From NCBI GenBank assembly GCA_949293415.1, contig CASFDK010000039.1, positions 1-37,851 of the forward strand: DNA of 37,851 bases, read 5' to 3'. Each line of letters starts with the position of its first letter. Position 1 is the stretch's first letter. Below the pieces are notes generated by a model that saw only the letters and a list, made by a program, of their open reading frames with translations, was not told the DNA's origin and searched no databases. The position numbers were made by a program, and so were the translations under genes. Positions 26,676 through 35,900 of this stretch are shown one piece after another. Source of the DNA: an uncultured Verrucomicrobiota bacterium (GTDB lineage: Bacteria; Verrucomicrobiota; Verrucomicrobiia; Opitutales; Intestinicryptomonadaceae).

Positions 26676-26703
26676 TTGTCGGTAGACGGTTTTTCGTTAG
26701 CAT
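26676..26703 (+). promoter_or_regulatory. Putative promoter of the rhamnosidase gene
   Basis: TTGTCG (26676-26681), 16-bp spacer, TAGCAT (26698-26703). Weak match, supported by position between a terminator and the start at 26735. Confidence 0.35.
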
Positions 26704-26734
26704 TTCCAACAAATTCAACAAAGAGGGAAATTCA

Positions 26735-29014
26735 ATGGTGAAAAAAATTCTGTGTTTGGCGGGGCTTGTATTTGCGTTTTCAAATCTTTGGGGCGCGGCA
26801 AAATGGATTTCGGCGGACGACTTTTCGGCGGACGCGCCCAACACTTGGGTGGCGTTCAGAAAGGACGTAAAACTAGATTCCGTCCCGAAGTCGGTGAAGG
26901 TCAAAATCGGCGCGGACAGCAAGTATTGGCTCTGGATTAACGGGGAGCTTGCGGTCTTCGAGGGCGGGCTCAAGCGCGGACCCAACCCGACCGACACGTA
27001 TTACGACGAAATAGACATCGCCAAATTCCTGAAGGGCGGCGACAACAAAATCGCGCTTCTACTCTGGTATTTCGGTAAAGACGGGTTCTCGCACAAAAGC
27101 AGCGGGAAATCGGGAATGTTCTTCGAGTCGACGGATTTCCCGCAACTCGATTCGTCGGCGCAGTGGCTTTCGCGCGTACACCCCGCGTTTTCGACGGCGG
27201 GCTTCCCCGAGCCTAACTACAGGCTTTCAGAATCGAGCATAAAGTTCGACGCAAACAGGGATATGGACGGCTGGCAGACTTCCGACGGCTTTGCAAAAAA
27301 ATTCGCGTTCGCAAAATCGAGGGAACTCGGCGAAATAGGATGTTCCCCGTGGAACAAAGTTCACAAACGCCCGATTCCGCAGTGGAGGCAGGTGGCAATC
27401 CACAATCTCGAATTTACTACGGAACGCGCGCTTGTTGAAAACCTCGGCGGCGCGCCCGTAAACATCGTGAGGGCGCGTCTTCCCTACAATATGCAGATGA
27501 CGCCGATAATTACCGTCGACGACCCGCGCGGCAATTCGGTTTGCGAAATCAGAACCGACAACACATATTCGGCGAGCGATGTCAATATCCGCGCCGAATA
27601 CGTCACGAAGAAGGGGCTTCAGACCTACGAATCGCTCGGATGGATGAACGGGCACGAGCTTGTTCTCAAGCTTCCGCGCTGTGTGAAGGTGAAGGAAATT
27701 AAGTGCAGGGAAACTGGCTACGACACCGTGATGGCGGGCAAATTCTCGTGCGACGACAAATTCTATTCGGCATTCTGGAACAAAGCTCTCCGCACGCTCT
27801 ACGTAAATATGCGCGACACGTTCTTCGACTGTCCCGACCGCGAACGCGCGCAGTGGTGGGGCGACACCGTCATCCTCTCGGGCGAGGGCTTCTACACCTA
27901 TTCGCCGTCGATGCACGCGCTCATACGCAAGGCGATTTTGCAGCTCGCGCATTGGCAGGCTCCAGACGGCGCGCTTCACGCGCCGATACCCGGAATCTAT
28001 ACGGCGGAACTTCCCGGTCAGATGCTCGCTTCAATCGGCGAATACGGTTTCTGGAATTATTATATGAACACGGGCGACATCGAGACAATCCGCGAGGTCT
28101 ATCCCGCCGTGAGGAAATATCTGTCGCTTTGGACTCTCGACGAAACGGGGCTTACAAACTACCGCAAGGCGGGCTGGAACTGGGGCGACTGGGGCAAAAA
28201 CCGCGATATGCGCCTTATCTTCGCGGGATGGCACAAGTTGGCTCTCGAGGCGGCGGCGAAAATGGCGGACGCGCTCGGGAAGCCCGACGAGGCAAAGGCC
28301 TACCGTCAAACTGCGTCGAAGGTAAAGGACGGCTTCGAAAAATGCTGGAACGGCACGGCGTACAGACACCCCGAGTATCTCGACGCAACCGACGACCGCG
28401 TTCAGGCTCTCGCGGTTTTGGCGGATATCGCGGACGAATCCAAGTACGGAAAAATCCTCGCGCTTTTCAAAAAGCAGCAACACGCAAGCCCCTATATGGA
28501 AAAGTACGTGATGGAGGCTCTCTTCAAAATGGGACAGGGCGAATTTGCGCTCGAACGCGCGAAAAAACGCTTCGCCAATATGGTCGCCGACCCCAACTAC
28601 ACGACGCTTTTCGAGGGTTGGGAAAAGGACGGTTTCGGCGGCGGTTCGGTCAACCACGCTTGGAGCGGCGGCGCGCTGACCGTAATTGCCCGCAACCTTA
28701 TCGGGCTTTATCCGACTGAGCCGGCGTGGAAAAAATTCGCGCTCGAGCCCGACCCAGTGCGCTTCAAACGTGCGTCGATTGCCGTGCCGAGCGTTGCGGG
28801 CGAAATAAAAGCCTCGTTCGTGCGCGACGGCGAAAAATTTCTGTTAGACCTTACCGTGCCGAACGGAACATCCGCAACCGTAAAACTGCCCGCATTCTGC
28901 GCAGGCAAGACGGTTCTTGTCAACGGCGCGAAAATGGACTCGAAGCTTGAAGGGGGCAAGCCTGCATTCGACCTCGGCGCGGGCGACTATTCGATAGTGG
29001 TTTCGGCAAAATAG
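26735..29014 (+). CDS. Secreted GH78-type alpha-L-rhamnosidase
   Basis: A 759-residue exported enzyme. Residues 1-21 are a signal peptide (NLWG-AAKW). An N-terminal beta-sandwich with YWLWINGELAVFEGG (about 68-82) resembles the carbohydrate-binding domain of GH78. The (alpha/alpha)6 catalytic domain carries DCPDRERAQWWGD (from D365), matching the GH78 DCPxRDERxGWxGD signature, and SVNHAWSGGALTVIARNLIG near the end. A C-terminal beta-sandwich closes the protein. Family members release terminal alpha-L-rhamnose from pectin, flavonoid glycosides or bacterial polysaccharide. The frame opens 204 bases earlier, but the ATG at 26735 has a strong Shine-Dalgarno (AGAGGGA) and begins the signal peptide. 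Confidence 0.87.
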   Translation: MVKKILCLAGLVFAFSNLWGAAKWISADDFSADAPNTWVAFRKDVKLDSVPKSVKVKIGADSKYWLWINGELAVFEGGLKRGPNPTDTYYDEIDIAKFLKGGDNKIALLLWYFGKDGFSHKSSGKSGMFFESTDFPQLDSSAQWLSRVHPAFSTAGFPEPNYRLSESSIKFDANRDMDGWQTSDGFAKKFAFAKSRELGEIGCSPWNKVHKRPIPQWRQVAIHNLEFTTERALVENLGGAPVNIVRARLPYNMQMTPIITVDDPRGNSVCEIRTDNTYSASDVNIRAEYVTKKGLQTYESLGWMNGHELVLKLPRCVKVKEIKCRETGYDTVMAGKFSCDDKFYSAFWNKALRTLYVNMRDTFFDCPDRERAQWWGDTVILSGEGFYTYSPSMHALIRKAILQLAHWQAPDGALHAPIPGIYTAELPGQMLASIGEYGFWNYYMNTGDIETIREVYPAVRKYLSLWTLDETGLTNYRKAGWNWGDWGKNRDMRLIFAGWHKLALEAAAKMADALGKPDEAKAYRQTASKVKDGFEKCWNGTAYRHPEYLDATDDRVQALAVLADIADESKYGKILALFKKQQHASPYMEKYVMEALFKMGQGEFALERAKKRFANMVADPNYTTLFEGWEKDGFGGGSVNHAWSGGALTVIARNLIGLYPTEPAWKKFALEPDPVRFKRASIAVPSVAGEIKASFVRDGEKFLLDLTVPNGTSATVKLPAFCAGKTVLVNGAKMDSKLEGGKPAFDLGAGDYSIVVSAK

Positions 29015-29047
29015 CGCGGAATGTTCCGCTGTGCAAACCGACAAAAC

Positions 29048-29081
29048 AAAAACGGCGGGAGCTTTTCTTCCGCCGTTTTTT
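29048..29081. terminator. Bidirectional terminator between rhamnosidase and esterase genes
   Basis: Stem AACGGCGG (29051-29058) / CCGCCGTT (29070-29077) with an 11-nt loop; the arms extend by A-T pairs and a T6 tract lies at 29076-29081. An A-rich stretch on the other side allows use by the convergent minus-strand gene ending at 29099. Confidence 0.85.
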
Positions 29082-29098
29082 ACGGATTGGTTTTCGGG

Positions 29099-30616
29099 TT
29101 ATTTTTCGTCGGAGAAGCCGAATGCGGGAAGTCCGCTTTGGTTGTAGAGCCACACTTCCGGTTTTACCCACGATTTGAATGCGTAGCGCACGCCCTGCGG
29201 AACCGCCGTCGATTCCGCCGAAACTTTAACCCTGTCCGCGCCCGAAAGAACCGCCTTTACGGGAACCCACTTGCCGTCGATTTTAAGTTCGAAGCCTCTC
29301 GGTTGACCTTTGCCCGCCAGTTTTCCGCCGAATGTTTCGAAAAGAACTTCGGCAGAACCTGCGGAGTATTTCGCCGATTTGAATTCCGGCGATTTATAGA
29401 CTGCGCTCTTGTCGCCGTAGACTGCGCCGAGGGCGGTCAACGCCATTCTCTCCGAAATCGCAGCCTTGTCGGCGGGATGGATGTCTTTTTGTTCGCCCGT
29501 GTCGATTGCCGAAACGATGTAGCTGTCCGGAAGCGCGTGCGATGCCGCCCTTTGGCGTTGCCGCGTTTTGCCCCAGTCGGCGTCTTTTGCGTCGAAGGAT
29601 GCTATTTCGGTGGCAATCCATACAAGGCTTTTGTCGCTCCACGCATTGCGCCACGAGTTTACGAGCACGGCGAATTGTTCGGCGAAGTTTTCGTCGCGCG
29701 AGTTCGATTCGCCCTGATACCACAGCACGCCGCGCGCCGCGTAGCCCGCAACGGGAGCGACCATTCCGTTGAAGTGCACGGCGGGTGTGGAGAGCGGAAA
29801 GTCGGGGGCGACGGGGTCGGGCTTGACCTTTTGATATGAGAAGTGCTTCGGCGGGGTTTTGTTTTCGGCTTTCGCCTTGGCGATTGCCGCCATCAGGTCG
29901 TCGTATTTTTTCTTCGCCTTTTGATAGCCGCCGTTGCGCCAAGCGTCCAGCGACTTTGCGTAATTTTCCCTGCGGCTTTTGAGGTATTGCGAGGCGTCCA
30001 TTGCCTCGAACGGAATGTACGTTTCCATCTTCGCGCCGCCGCGTGCCGTGTAGACAAGCCCCACGGGAATGTCGAGTTTTTCGGCGATGTACTGCGCGAA
30101 TCCGTATCCTATCATACTGAAGGCGTGCAGATTGTTTTTGTCGGCGGCGACCCAGCGCGAGTTGGGTGATGTGTCGTCGGCGGGCTTTTCGGCGAGCGCA
30201 ATCGGATTTTTGAAATAGCGGATTTTCCCGTTCGGTTTCGGATTGATTTTCCGCCAAGAGTAGGTCATTTCCATGTTGCTCTGCCCGCCGAGAATCCAGA
30301 CCTCGCCTACGAGCACGTTTGCGACCGTTTTCGAGAGCTTTCCGTTTTCGTAGAATTTCATTTCGCGCGGGGTAGTCGAAGCTTCGAGCGGGCTTAGCGC
30401 GAGCGACCACTTGCCCCGCGCGTCGGCGGTTGCCGATTTTTTCGTCCCCGCAAATTCGACATCGATTTTTGCGTTTGCGTCGGCGGTGCCCCATATTTTT
30501 ACGGGCTTTTCGCGCTGCAAGAGGATATTGTCGGAAAATATTCTCGGAAGTTGAATCTCGGCGAAAAGCTGTGTCGCGCCGAGAATTAGAGCTGCGATTG
30601 CAAAATGTTTTTTCAT
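29099..30616 (-). CDS. Sialate O-acetylesterase-like SGNH hydrolase, secreted
   Basis: A 505-residue exported esterase. Residues 1-19 are a signal peptide (TQLFA-EIQL). IFSDNILLQREKPVKIWGTA is the typical beginning of bacterial sialate O-acetylesterases. The SGNH blocks are GGQSNMEM (nucleophile S113), RGGAKMETY (192-200) and LWYQGESNS, with the Asp/His pair in DIHPADK (D378, H380). The family removes O-acetyl groups from sialic acids, but many homologues act on acetylated plant polysaccharides, so the substrate is open. The frame reaches 30682, but the ATG at 30616 starts the signal peptide and has AGGCGG five bases upstream. It converges with the rhamnosidase gene. Confidence 0.88.
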   Translation of the reverse strand: MKKHFAIAALILGATQLFAEIQLPRIFSDNILLQREKPVKIWGTADANAKIDVEFAGTKKSATADARGKWSLALSPLEASTTPREMKFYENGKLSKTVANVLVGEVWILGGQSNMEMTYSWRKINPKPNGKIRYFKNPIALAEKPADDTSPNSRWVAADKNNLHAFSMIGYGFAQYIAEKLDIPVGLVYTARGGAKMETYIPFEAMDASQYLKSRRENYAKSLDAWRNGGYQKAKKKYDDLMAAIAKAKAENKTPPKHFSYQKVKPDPVAPDFPLSTPAVHFNGMVAPVAGYAARGVLWYQGESNSRDENFAEQFAVLVNSWRNAWSDKSLVWIATEIASFDAKDADWGKTRQRQRAASHALPDSYIVSAIDTGEQKDIHPADKAAISERMALTALGAVYGDKSAVYKSPEFKSAKYSAGSAEVLFETFGGKLAGKGQPRGFELKIDGKWVPVKAVLSGADRVKVSAESTAVPQGVRYAFKSWVKPEVWLYNQSGLPAFGFSDEK

Positions 30617-30731
30617 ATGCCGCCTATTCTCGCGGGAGATATGCGATATGGCAATTCTTTTCTGGACTTCGAAATTTTCCAAATATTGGGTTGACTACTT
30701 TTGACGCGTGTTTTTGAAAAAGGGCGCGTTT

Positions 30732-31130
30732 ATGAAATTTCTGTATGCCGTCCTGTTTCTTGTGCTCGCGGGTGTTTTCTCGTGCGGGGCACTGGGCGGT
30801 TGCGGACTTTCGACCGCCGAAATTTCCGACAGCGCGGACTCGGCTTTTGTAATCACAAACGATTTGGGCAGTGTCGCCGCATTCGCCCCGATTGTCAATT
30901 ATTCCGTTCCCGACAAGCTGCGGAACAAGCGCAGGCAGGCTCGTATCGATTCCGCTTTGTGTACTTCGCTTGTTTTGTGCGCGCTTTCGACCGTGCTTTC
31001 GGGGCTTTTTTACTCGAAGTTTTGCGACGCCGTTTCGCGCATGCGCGGTTTCGATTTTTCGCGGCGGCGCGTTTTGCCGCTACCGATTTTGTTTGCAGGC
31101 CCGCCGGTCGGCGCGGTTCTTCTGATTTGA
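30732..31130 (+). CDS. Small membrane protein of unknown function
   Basis: A 132-residue protein I do not recognise. It has hydrophobic segments at about 5-25, 73-93 and 115-132. LGGC at 21-24 could be a lipobox, which would make it a lipoprotein; otherwise the first segment is a membrane anchor. The loop 26-72 is polar and ends in a basic patch (KLRNKRRQAR). The ATG at 30732 has AAAAAGGG about eight bases upstream; a GTG at 30708 would add eight residues. Another frame over the same DNA is open but reads as Arg/Phe/Ala-rich shadow. It lies divergent from the esterase and 103 bp before secA. Confidence 0.55.
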   Translation: MKFLYAVLFLVLAGVFSCGALGGCGLSTAEISDSADSAFVITNDLGSVAAFAPIVNYSVPDKLRNKRRQARIDSALCTSLVLCALSTVLSGLFYSKFCDAVSRMRGFDFSRRRVLPLPILFAGPPVGAVLLI

Positions 31131-31233
31131 ATTTTTCCCGTATCCCAAATGTTTCGGGCGGTTTGTTTGCGCCCGAATTGTGTTTTTTTCGCGGATTTAT
31201 ATATCCGCAGTCATTCGAATACGGAAAATCTAT

Positions 31234-34002
31234 ATGGACATATCAGCGTTGTTTACGCGGCTGAAGAATGCGAACTTCCTCCGCAGGACGACAAAAACAA
31301 TCCGCCGAATCGAGCGTTTCGAGGAGGCATTCAAAAATTTCGGCGAAGCCGATTTCGCCGCAAAAACCCTCGATTTTAAAAAGCGCGTTGCGGACGGCGA
31401 AACCGTGCCGGAGCTGATTCCCGAGGCGTTCGCCCTTGTGCGCACCGCCGCGCGGCGTTTGTGCGGAAAGACTTTCGACGTATGCGGGCAGCCCGTTCGG
31501 TGGAATATGGTGCATTACGACGTACAGCTGCGCGCGGGAATCGCCCTTGCGAACAATTCCGTGTGCGAAATCGCAACCGGCGAGGGCAAGACGCTTATCG
31601 CCACGCTTCCCGCATATGTCTACGCGCTCTTCGGCAGGGGGTGTCACATCGCCACTGTCAACGAATATCTGGCGGGGCGCGACTGCCAGTGGATGTCGCC
31701 CCTGTACAATCTTCTGGGGCTTGCTTGCGACTGCGTGTTTGCGGGGCAGTCGAACGGCGCGAAGAAAGCCGCCTATGCCGCCGACATCACCTACGGCACC
31801 GCCGCAGAGTTCGGGTTCGACTATCTGCGCGACAATTCGACGACATTTTCGTTCGACGAAAAAGTCCAGCGCGGATTTTTCTTCTGTCTCGTGGACGAAG
31901 CCGACTCCGTGCTTGTGGACGAAGCGCGCACGCCGCTGATAATTTCGGGCGGGGACGACGACGGACAGGAGAACCCCTACGCCGAATATATCGGGCGTGT
32001 GCGCTTGCTTGCCGAGGCGCAGAATAAGCTTTGCGGCAGGATTGCGAACGGGGTTTTCGACAGGCTCAAATCCGGCGCGAAACCCGATTCGTCCGACATC
32101 GAAAAGCTTGCCCAAGTGCGTTTCGGCGCGCCGCGCAACAAGGTGCTAAAGCGCATCCTCAAGCTCGGCGTCGCGAATGTGGAGCTTGAAAAAAGGGTCA
32201 CCGAACTTTCGGTGAACTTCGGCGAGAACGAAAAACTTAGGCTGCTCGAAAACCTTTACTACTATGTGGACGAGAAAAACTCCTCGGCTTCGCTGACGAA
32301 GGCTGGGCAGAAGTTTCTCGAGCCGGACAATCCCGACGCGTTTGTCGTGCCCGACGCGGAAAGGCTTTCGGCGGAAATCGACGCGGATTGCGGACTTGCC
32401 GATTCGGAAAAATCGCGAAGGAAGGCGGAGGTTGCCGCGTCGCTTTCGGCGGCGGTCGAAAGGCTTAGGATAATCTCGCAGCTTCTGCGCGCGTTTTCGC
32501 TCTACGAGCGCGATGTGGACTACATCGTGCGCAAAGGGAAAGTCGAAATTGTCGATCCGAACACGGGCAGGGTGATGGAGGGCCGCCGCTGGAGCGACGG
32601 TTTGCATCAGGCGGTAGAGGCAAAAGAGGGTTTGAAAATCGGCGCGGAGAACATTACCTATGCGACGATTTCGATTCAAAACTATTTCAAAATGTACGAA
32701 AAACTCTCGGGTATGACGGGCACTGCCGCCGAGCTTTCCGAAGAGTTTTTGCGCGTCTACAAAACCTCCGTCATCGAGATTCCGCCGAACAAACCCTGCG
32801 TGCGAATCGACAACCCCGACTTGGTTTTTCTGACGCGTTCCGAAAAATACGCGCGGATTGTCGAAACGGCAAAGTCGGTTGCGGCTTCGGGAAGACCCGT
32901 GCTTGTCGGCACGGGCAGTGTGGAGGAATCGGAGGTTCTTTCGAAAATGCTAAAAATCGGCGGCGTAAGGCACAGTCTGCTCAACGCCAAAAACGACGCT
33001 CAGGAGGCCGCGCTCGTCGCCCGCGCGGGCGGCGCGGGAACCATTACCGTCGCCACGAATATGGCGGGCAGGGGCACCGACATCAAGCTTGACGACGGCG
33101 TAAACGAACGCGGCGGGCTTTTCATAATTTCGTCGGAACACAATTATTCGCGGCGCATAGACCGCCAGTTGATGGGTAGGTGCGCCCGACAGGGCGACAA
33201 CGGACAAACGCAGTTCATTGTGAGCTTGGAGGACGAGCTGTTCCGCAAATACGCCGATGTTGCGCCGTTCCAGAACGCGCTGAAATCGAAGCACAGGAAC
33301 GGAGTTCCGTTTGCGCATCCGCTATTCGGCAGGCTCGTCGAACGCACGCAGGACAGGCTCGAGGGCGACTATTCGGCGGCGAGAAAGGAAATGCTCAGGT
33401 TCGACAATCCCGCGAACAGGCAGCGCAATGTCGCCTATGCGATGCGCGACGAAATTTTGTCGTCCGACTCGATAGACGGGGTTTATTCCAGGGCGGTTTC
33501 CGACGTTTGCGCGCGGCTTGCCGCCGACGTTCTTCCCGCCGAAGACATGGAGATAGACTCCCGCCGCATTGCCGAATATACCGCGCGGCTGGGCAAAATT
33601 CTGCCGCTTTCGGAAGGCGGAATCGCGGGCGGGACAAAGCGCGAGATTGCCGCCAACGCCGCGCGCGCCGCAGAAAGAAGCTTCAATGCAATCTTCGGCG
33701 CGTTCGACGCGGAGACATCGCTTCGGATGAAAAAATTCGTCGCCCTCAGAACCTTCGACAGGGCGTGGCGCGAGCATATAGCGCGGCTCGAGTCGCTGCG
33801 CGATGCCGTATTTCTGCGCGGATACGCGCAGAAGGATCCGTACTGCGAATTCGAAAAGGAGGCGTACGAATCGTTCCGCAATTTCTTTGCCGACTTCTCG
33901 GACGCGCTCTTCGGCAATCTGTGCGGCTTCCTTTCCGCCGTCCCGACTTCGGGCGCGGAAACGTCGAATCCGTCGAGCCGCTACAGGGCTTTGATGAAAT
34001 GA
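31234..34002 (+). CDS. secA: Protein translocase ATPase SecA
   Basis: A 922-residue SecA motor that drives proteins through SecYEG. Motifs: WNMVHYDVQLRAGIAL, the P-loop ATGEGKT (114-120), VNEYLAGRD, DITYGTAAEFGFDYLRDN, the DEAD-type box VDEADSVLVDEARTPLIISG, KLSGMTGTA, ATNMAGRGTDIKL, and GRCARQGDNGQ for the second RecA fold. The helical scaffold with WREHIARLESLRDAVFLRGYAQKDP is complete. The C-terminal CxCxSGxxxxxCH zinc motif is absent; the protein ends SRYRALMK. About 100 residues between the two RecA folds (near 260-370) differ from E. coli. An in-frame extension to 31180 is possible, but the ATG at 31234 gives the normal N-terminus. The OadG-like gene follows after 37 bp. Confidence 0.94.
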   Translation: MDISALFTRLKNANFLRRTTKTIRRIERFEEAFKNFGEADFAAKTLDFKKRVADGETVPELIPEAFALVRTAARRLCGKTFDVCGQPVRWNMVHYDVQLRAGIALANNSVCEIATGEGKTLIATLPAYVYALFGRGCHIATVNEYLAGRDCQWMSPLYNLLGLACDCVFAGQSNGAKKAAYAADITYGTAAEFGFDYLRDNSTTFSFDEKVQRGFFFCLVDEADSVLVDEARTPLIISGGDDDGQENPYAEYIGRVRLLAEAQNKLCGRIANGVFDRLKSGAKPDSSDIEKLAQVRFGAPRNKVLKRILKLGVANVELEKRVTELSVNFGENEKLRLLENLYYYVDEKNSSASLTKAGQKFLEPDNPDAFVVPDAERLSAEIDADCGLADSEKSRRKAEVAASLSAAVERLRIISQLLRAFSLYERDVDYIVRKGKVEIVDPNTGRVMEGRRWSDGLHQAVEAKEGLKIGAENITYATISIQNYFKMYEKLSGMTGTAAELSEEFLRVYKTSVIEIPPNKPCVRIDNPDLVFLTRSEKYARIVETAKSVAASGRPVLVGTGSVEESEVLSKMLKIGGVRHSLLNAKNDAQEAALVARAGGAGTITVATNMAGRGTDIKLDDGVNERGGLFIISSEHNYSRRIDRQLMGRCARQGDNGQTQFIVSLEDELFRKYADVAPFQNALKSKHRNGVPFAHPLFGRLVERTQDRLEGDYSAARKEMLRFDNPANRQRNVAYAMRDEILSSDSIDGVYSRAVSDVCARLAADVLPAEDMEIDSRRIAEYTARLGKILPLSEGGIAGGTKREIAANAARAAERSFNAIFGAFDAETSLRMKKFVALRTFDRAWREHIARLESLRDAVFLRGYAQKDPYCEFEKEAYESFRNFFADFSDALFGNLCGFLSAVPTSGAETSNPSSRYRALMK

Positions 34003-34039
34003 TTTCACTTCAACAATAAAAACGAAAAAAGGAAAATAT

Positions 34040-34201
34040 ATGATTACAACATTGGCATCCGTTCCGCTTGCGATGTCGTTTCCGCAGATGGTTTCGTTCT
34101 GCGGTATCGGCTTTCTGGTGGTGATGGTGGTTCTGTTTATGCTCGGAATATTCACGGGGCTTCTCGGAAAAATCTTCGCTTCGTTCGAAAAAAAACGGTA
34201 G
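34040..34201 (+). CDS. oadG: OadG-like small membrane subunit of a Na+-pumping decarboxylase
   Basis: A 53-residue open frame, MITTLASVPLAMSF... to ...FASFEKKR, with a single membrane helix (about 18-42) and a basic end. It has a clear AAGGA seven bases before the ATG and lies 40 bp upstream of oadB. OadG subunits are small single-span proteins that hold the carboxyltransferase to OadB; the classical ones are about 80 residues with a zinc-binding cytoplasmic tail, which is missing here. Identity rests on topology, size and position rather than on a strong motif. Confidence 0.75.
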   Translation: MITTLASVPLAMSFPQMVSFCGIGFLVVMVVLFMLGIFTGLLGKIFASFEKKR

Positions 34202-34241
34202 TTTTGCCTGCCGCGCAAAAAAATAAAAAACAGGATTTATT

Positions 34242-35816
34242 ATGATAGACAGTTTAATTGAATTGTTCCTTGGGACGGGCTTCTGCTATGTCGACTGGCG
34301 CATGATTGTTATGTGGACGGTGGTTTTGGCGCTCTTCTACCTCGCCGTCTACAAGGAGTTCGAGCCGCTGCTGCTCGTGCCGATAGCGTTCGGCGCGCTG
34401 CTTGCAAACCTTCCGACGGAGGGCGTTGTGAACAAGCCCGCTGGCGCGGTTGTTTCGCCTGCGGAAGCCGTGGTGCGCAACGTGTTTGTGGAGCGCGGAG
34501 ATTCGGTTTTCGTGCCGCGCGTGGTAAAGCACATTCCGAAGACGGTCGGAGAAATTGTTTCGCCCGAAACGCTTTCGACCCCCGCGGCACAGGGCGAAAT
34601 CGCAAGCTACTTCGCGTTCGTAGACGACGTAACTTCGCCCGAATCGCGCAAGAATGTGTTCAAGAAGGCAAAGGGCATTCCCGATTTGATTGCAATCGTA
34701 TCGCCCGCAAAGTCCGATTCCGCAACCGCCAAAACCTTTGCGGCGGATTTTAGGGGACGCAAGCTTTCGCTTTCGCCCGACGACATTCTGGTATGGGCTT
34801 CCGCTTCGGGCGACGTTACGGAGGTTTCCGCCAAGGCGGGCGACAGGCTCGTGCCCGGCTCGCAAATCGCCGACGTGTACAGCGCGCGGACTGGCGGTTT
34901 GTACCACTACTTGCAGCTCGGCGTGCTGCTCGAAATTTTCCCGCCGCTGATTTTCCTCGGCGTGGGCGCGCTTACCGACTTCGGACCGCTCATCGCAAAC
35001 CCCAAGACGCTCATTCTCGGCGGCGCGGCGCAGTTCGGCGTGTTTGCAACGTTCATCGGGGCGATGTTCCTCGGCTTCTCGAGCCCGGAGGCGGCTTCAA
35101 TCGGCATCATAGGCGGCGCGGACGGACCGACTTCGATTTTCATAACAAACAAGCTCGCGCCCGACCTTCTCGCGCCGATTGCCGTCGCCGCGTACAGTTA
35201 TATGGCTCTCGTGCCGATTATCCAGCCGCCGATTATGCGCGCGCTGACAACCTCCGAAGAGCGTAGAATCAGGATGAAGAGCATGCGGAAGGTCGGCAAG
35301 CTCGAGAAGCTCGTCTTTGCGCTTGTTGTGACTATAACGTGCATCCTGCTTGTGCCCGACGTTTCCGCCCTCGTGGGAATGCTTATGCTCGGCAATTTCA
35401 TCCGCGAGTGCGGCGTTTGCGAGCGCCTGAGCAAGGCGGCGCAGAACGAGCTTATCAACGTTACGACGATTTTCCTCGGAACGTCGGTCGGCATTACGAT
35501 GACGGGCGACAGATTCATCCGCGTGGAAACGCTTTCGATTCTCTCGCTCGGCGTTGTGGCGTTCGGCTTCTCGACGGCCGCGGGCGTTGTGATGGCAAAG
35601 GTGATGAACCTGTTCCTCAAGGACAAAATAAATCCGCTCATCGGCTCTGCTGGCGTCTCCGCCGTTCCTATGGCAGCGCGCGTTTCGCAGATCGAGGGGC
35701 AGAAGGCAGACCCGTCGAACTTCCTGCTGATGCACGCAATGGGTCCGAACGTGGCTGGCGTCATCGGCACGGCTCTGGTTGCGGGCTACTTTATTTCGAC
35801 GCTGACGGCAAAATAA
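34242..35816 (+). CDS. oadB: Na+-translocating decarboxylase beta subunit (OadB/GcdB/MmdB) with large insertion
   Basis: The 524-residue membrane subunit decarboxylates carboxybiotin and exports Na+. Conserved blocks are [21 protein letters not shown] (38-58), [25 protein letters not shown]-like 242-266, [11 protein letters not shown] (290-300, key Asp D294), [20 protein letters not shown], and [19 protein letters not shown] with the functional Asn, Ser and Arg. Typical members are 375-435 residues. Here about 155 residues (61-217) separate the first membrane segments from the rest. They contain [22 protein letters not shown] (69-90) and [20 protein letters not shown] (188-207), which look like halves of a biotinyl/lipoyl-type barrel without the AMKM lysine. 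The alpha (carboxyltransferase) subunit is not in the window, so the substrate acid is unknown. Confidence 0.93.
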   Translation: [524 protein letters not shown]

Positions 35817-35824
35817 ATCTCCCT

Positions 35825-35880
35825 AAAAAAAAGGTGACCCGCCCGCCGGTTTTTTTCGGCTGCGGGTCACCTACCATTTT
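35825..35880. terminator. Terminator after oadB, usable in both directions
   Basis: Long stem AGGTGACCCGC (35832-35842) / GCGGGTCACCT (35862-35872), extended inward by GCCG/CGGC around a T-rich loop. ATTTTT follows four bases after the stem on the plus strand, and an A7 run precedes it. Confidence 0.82.
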
Positions 35881-35900
35881 TCCGCGCGTCGAGAAAATGT

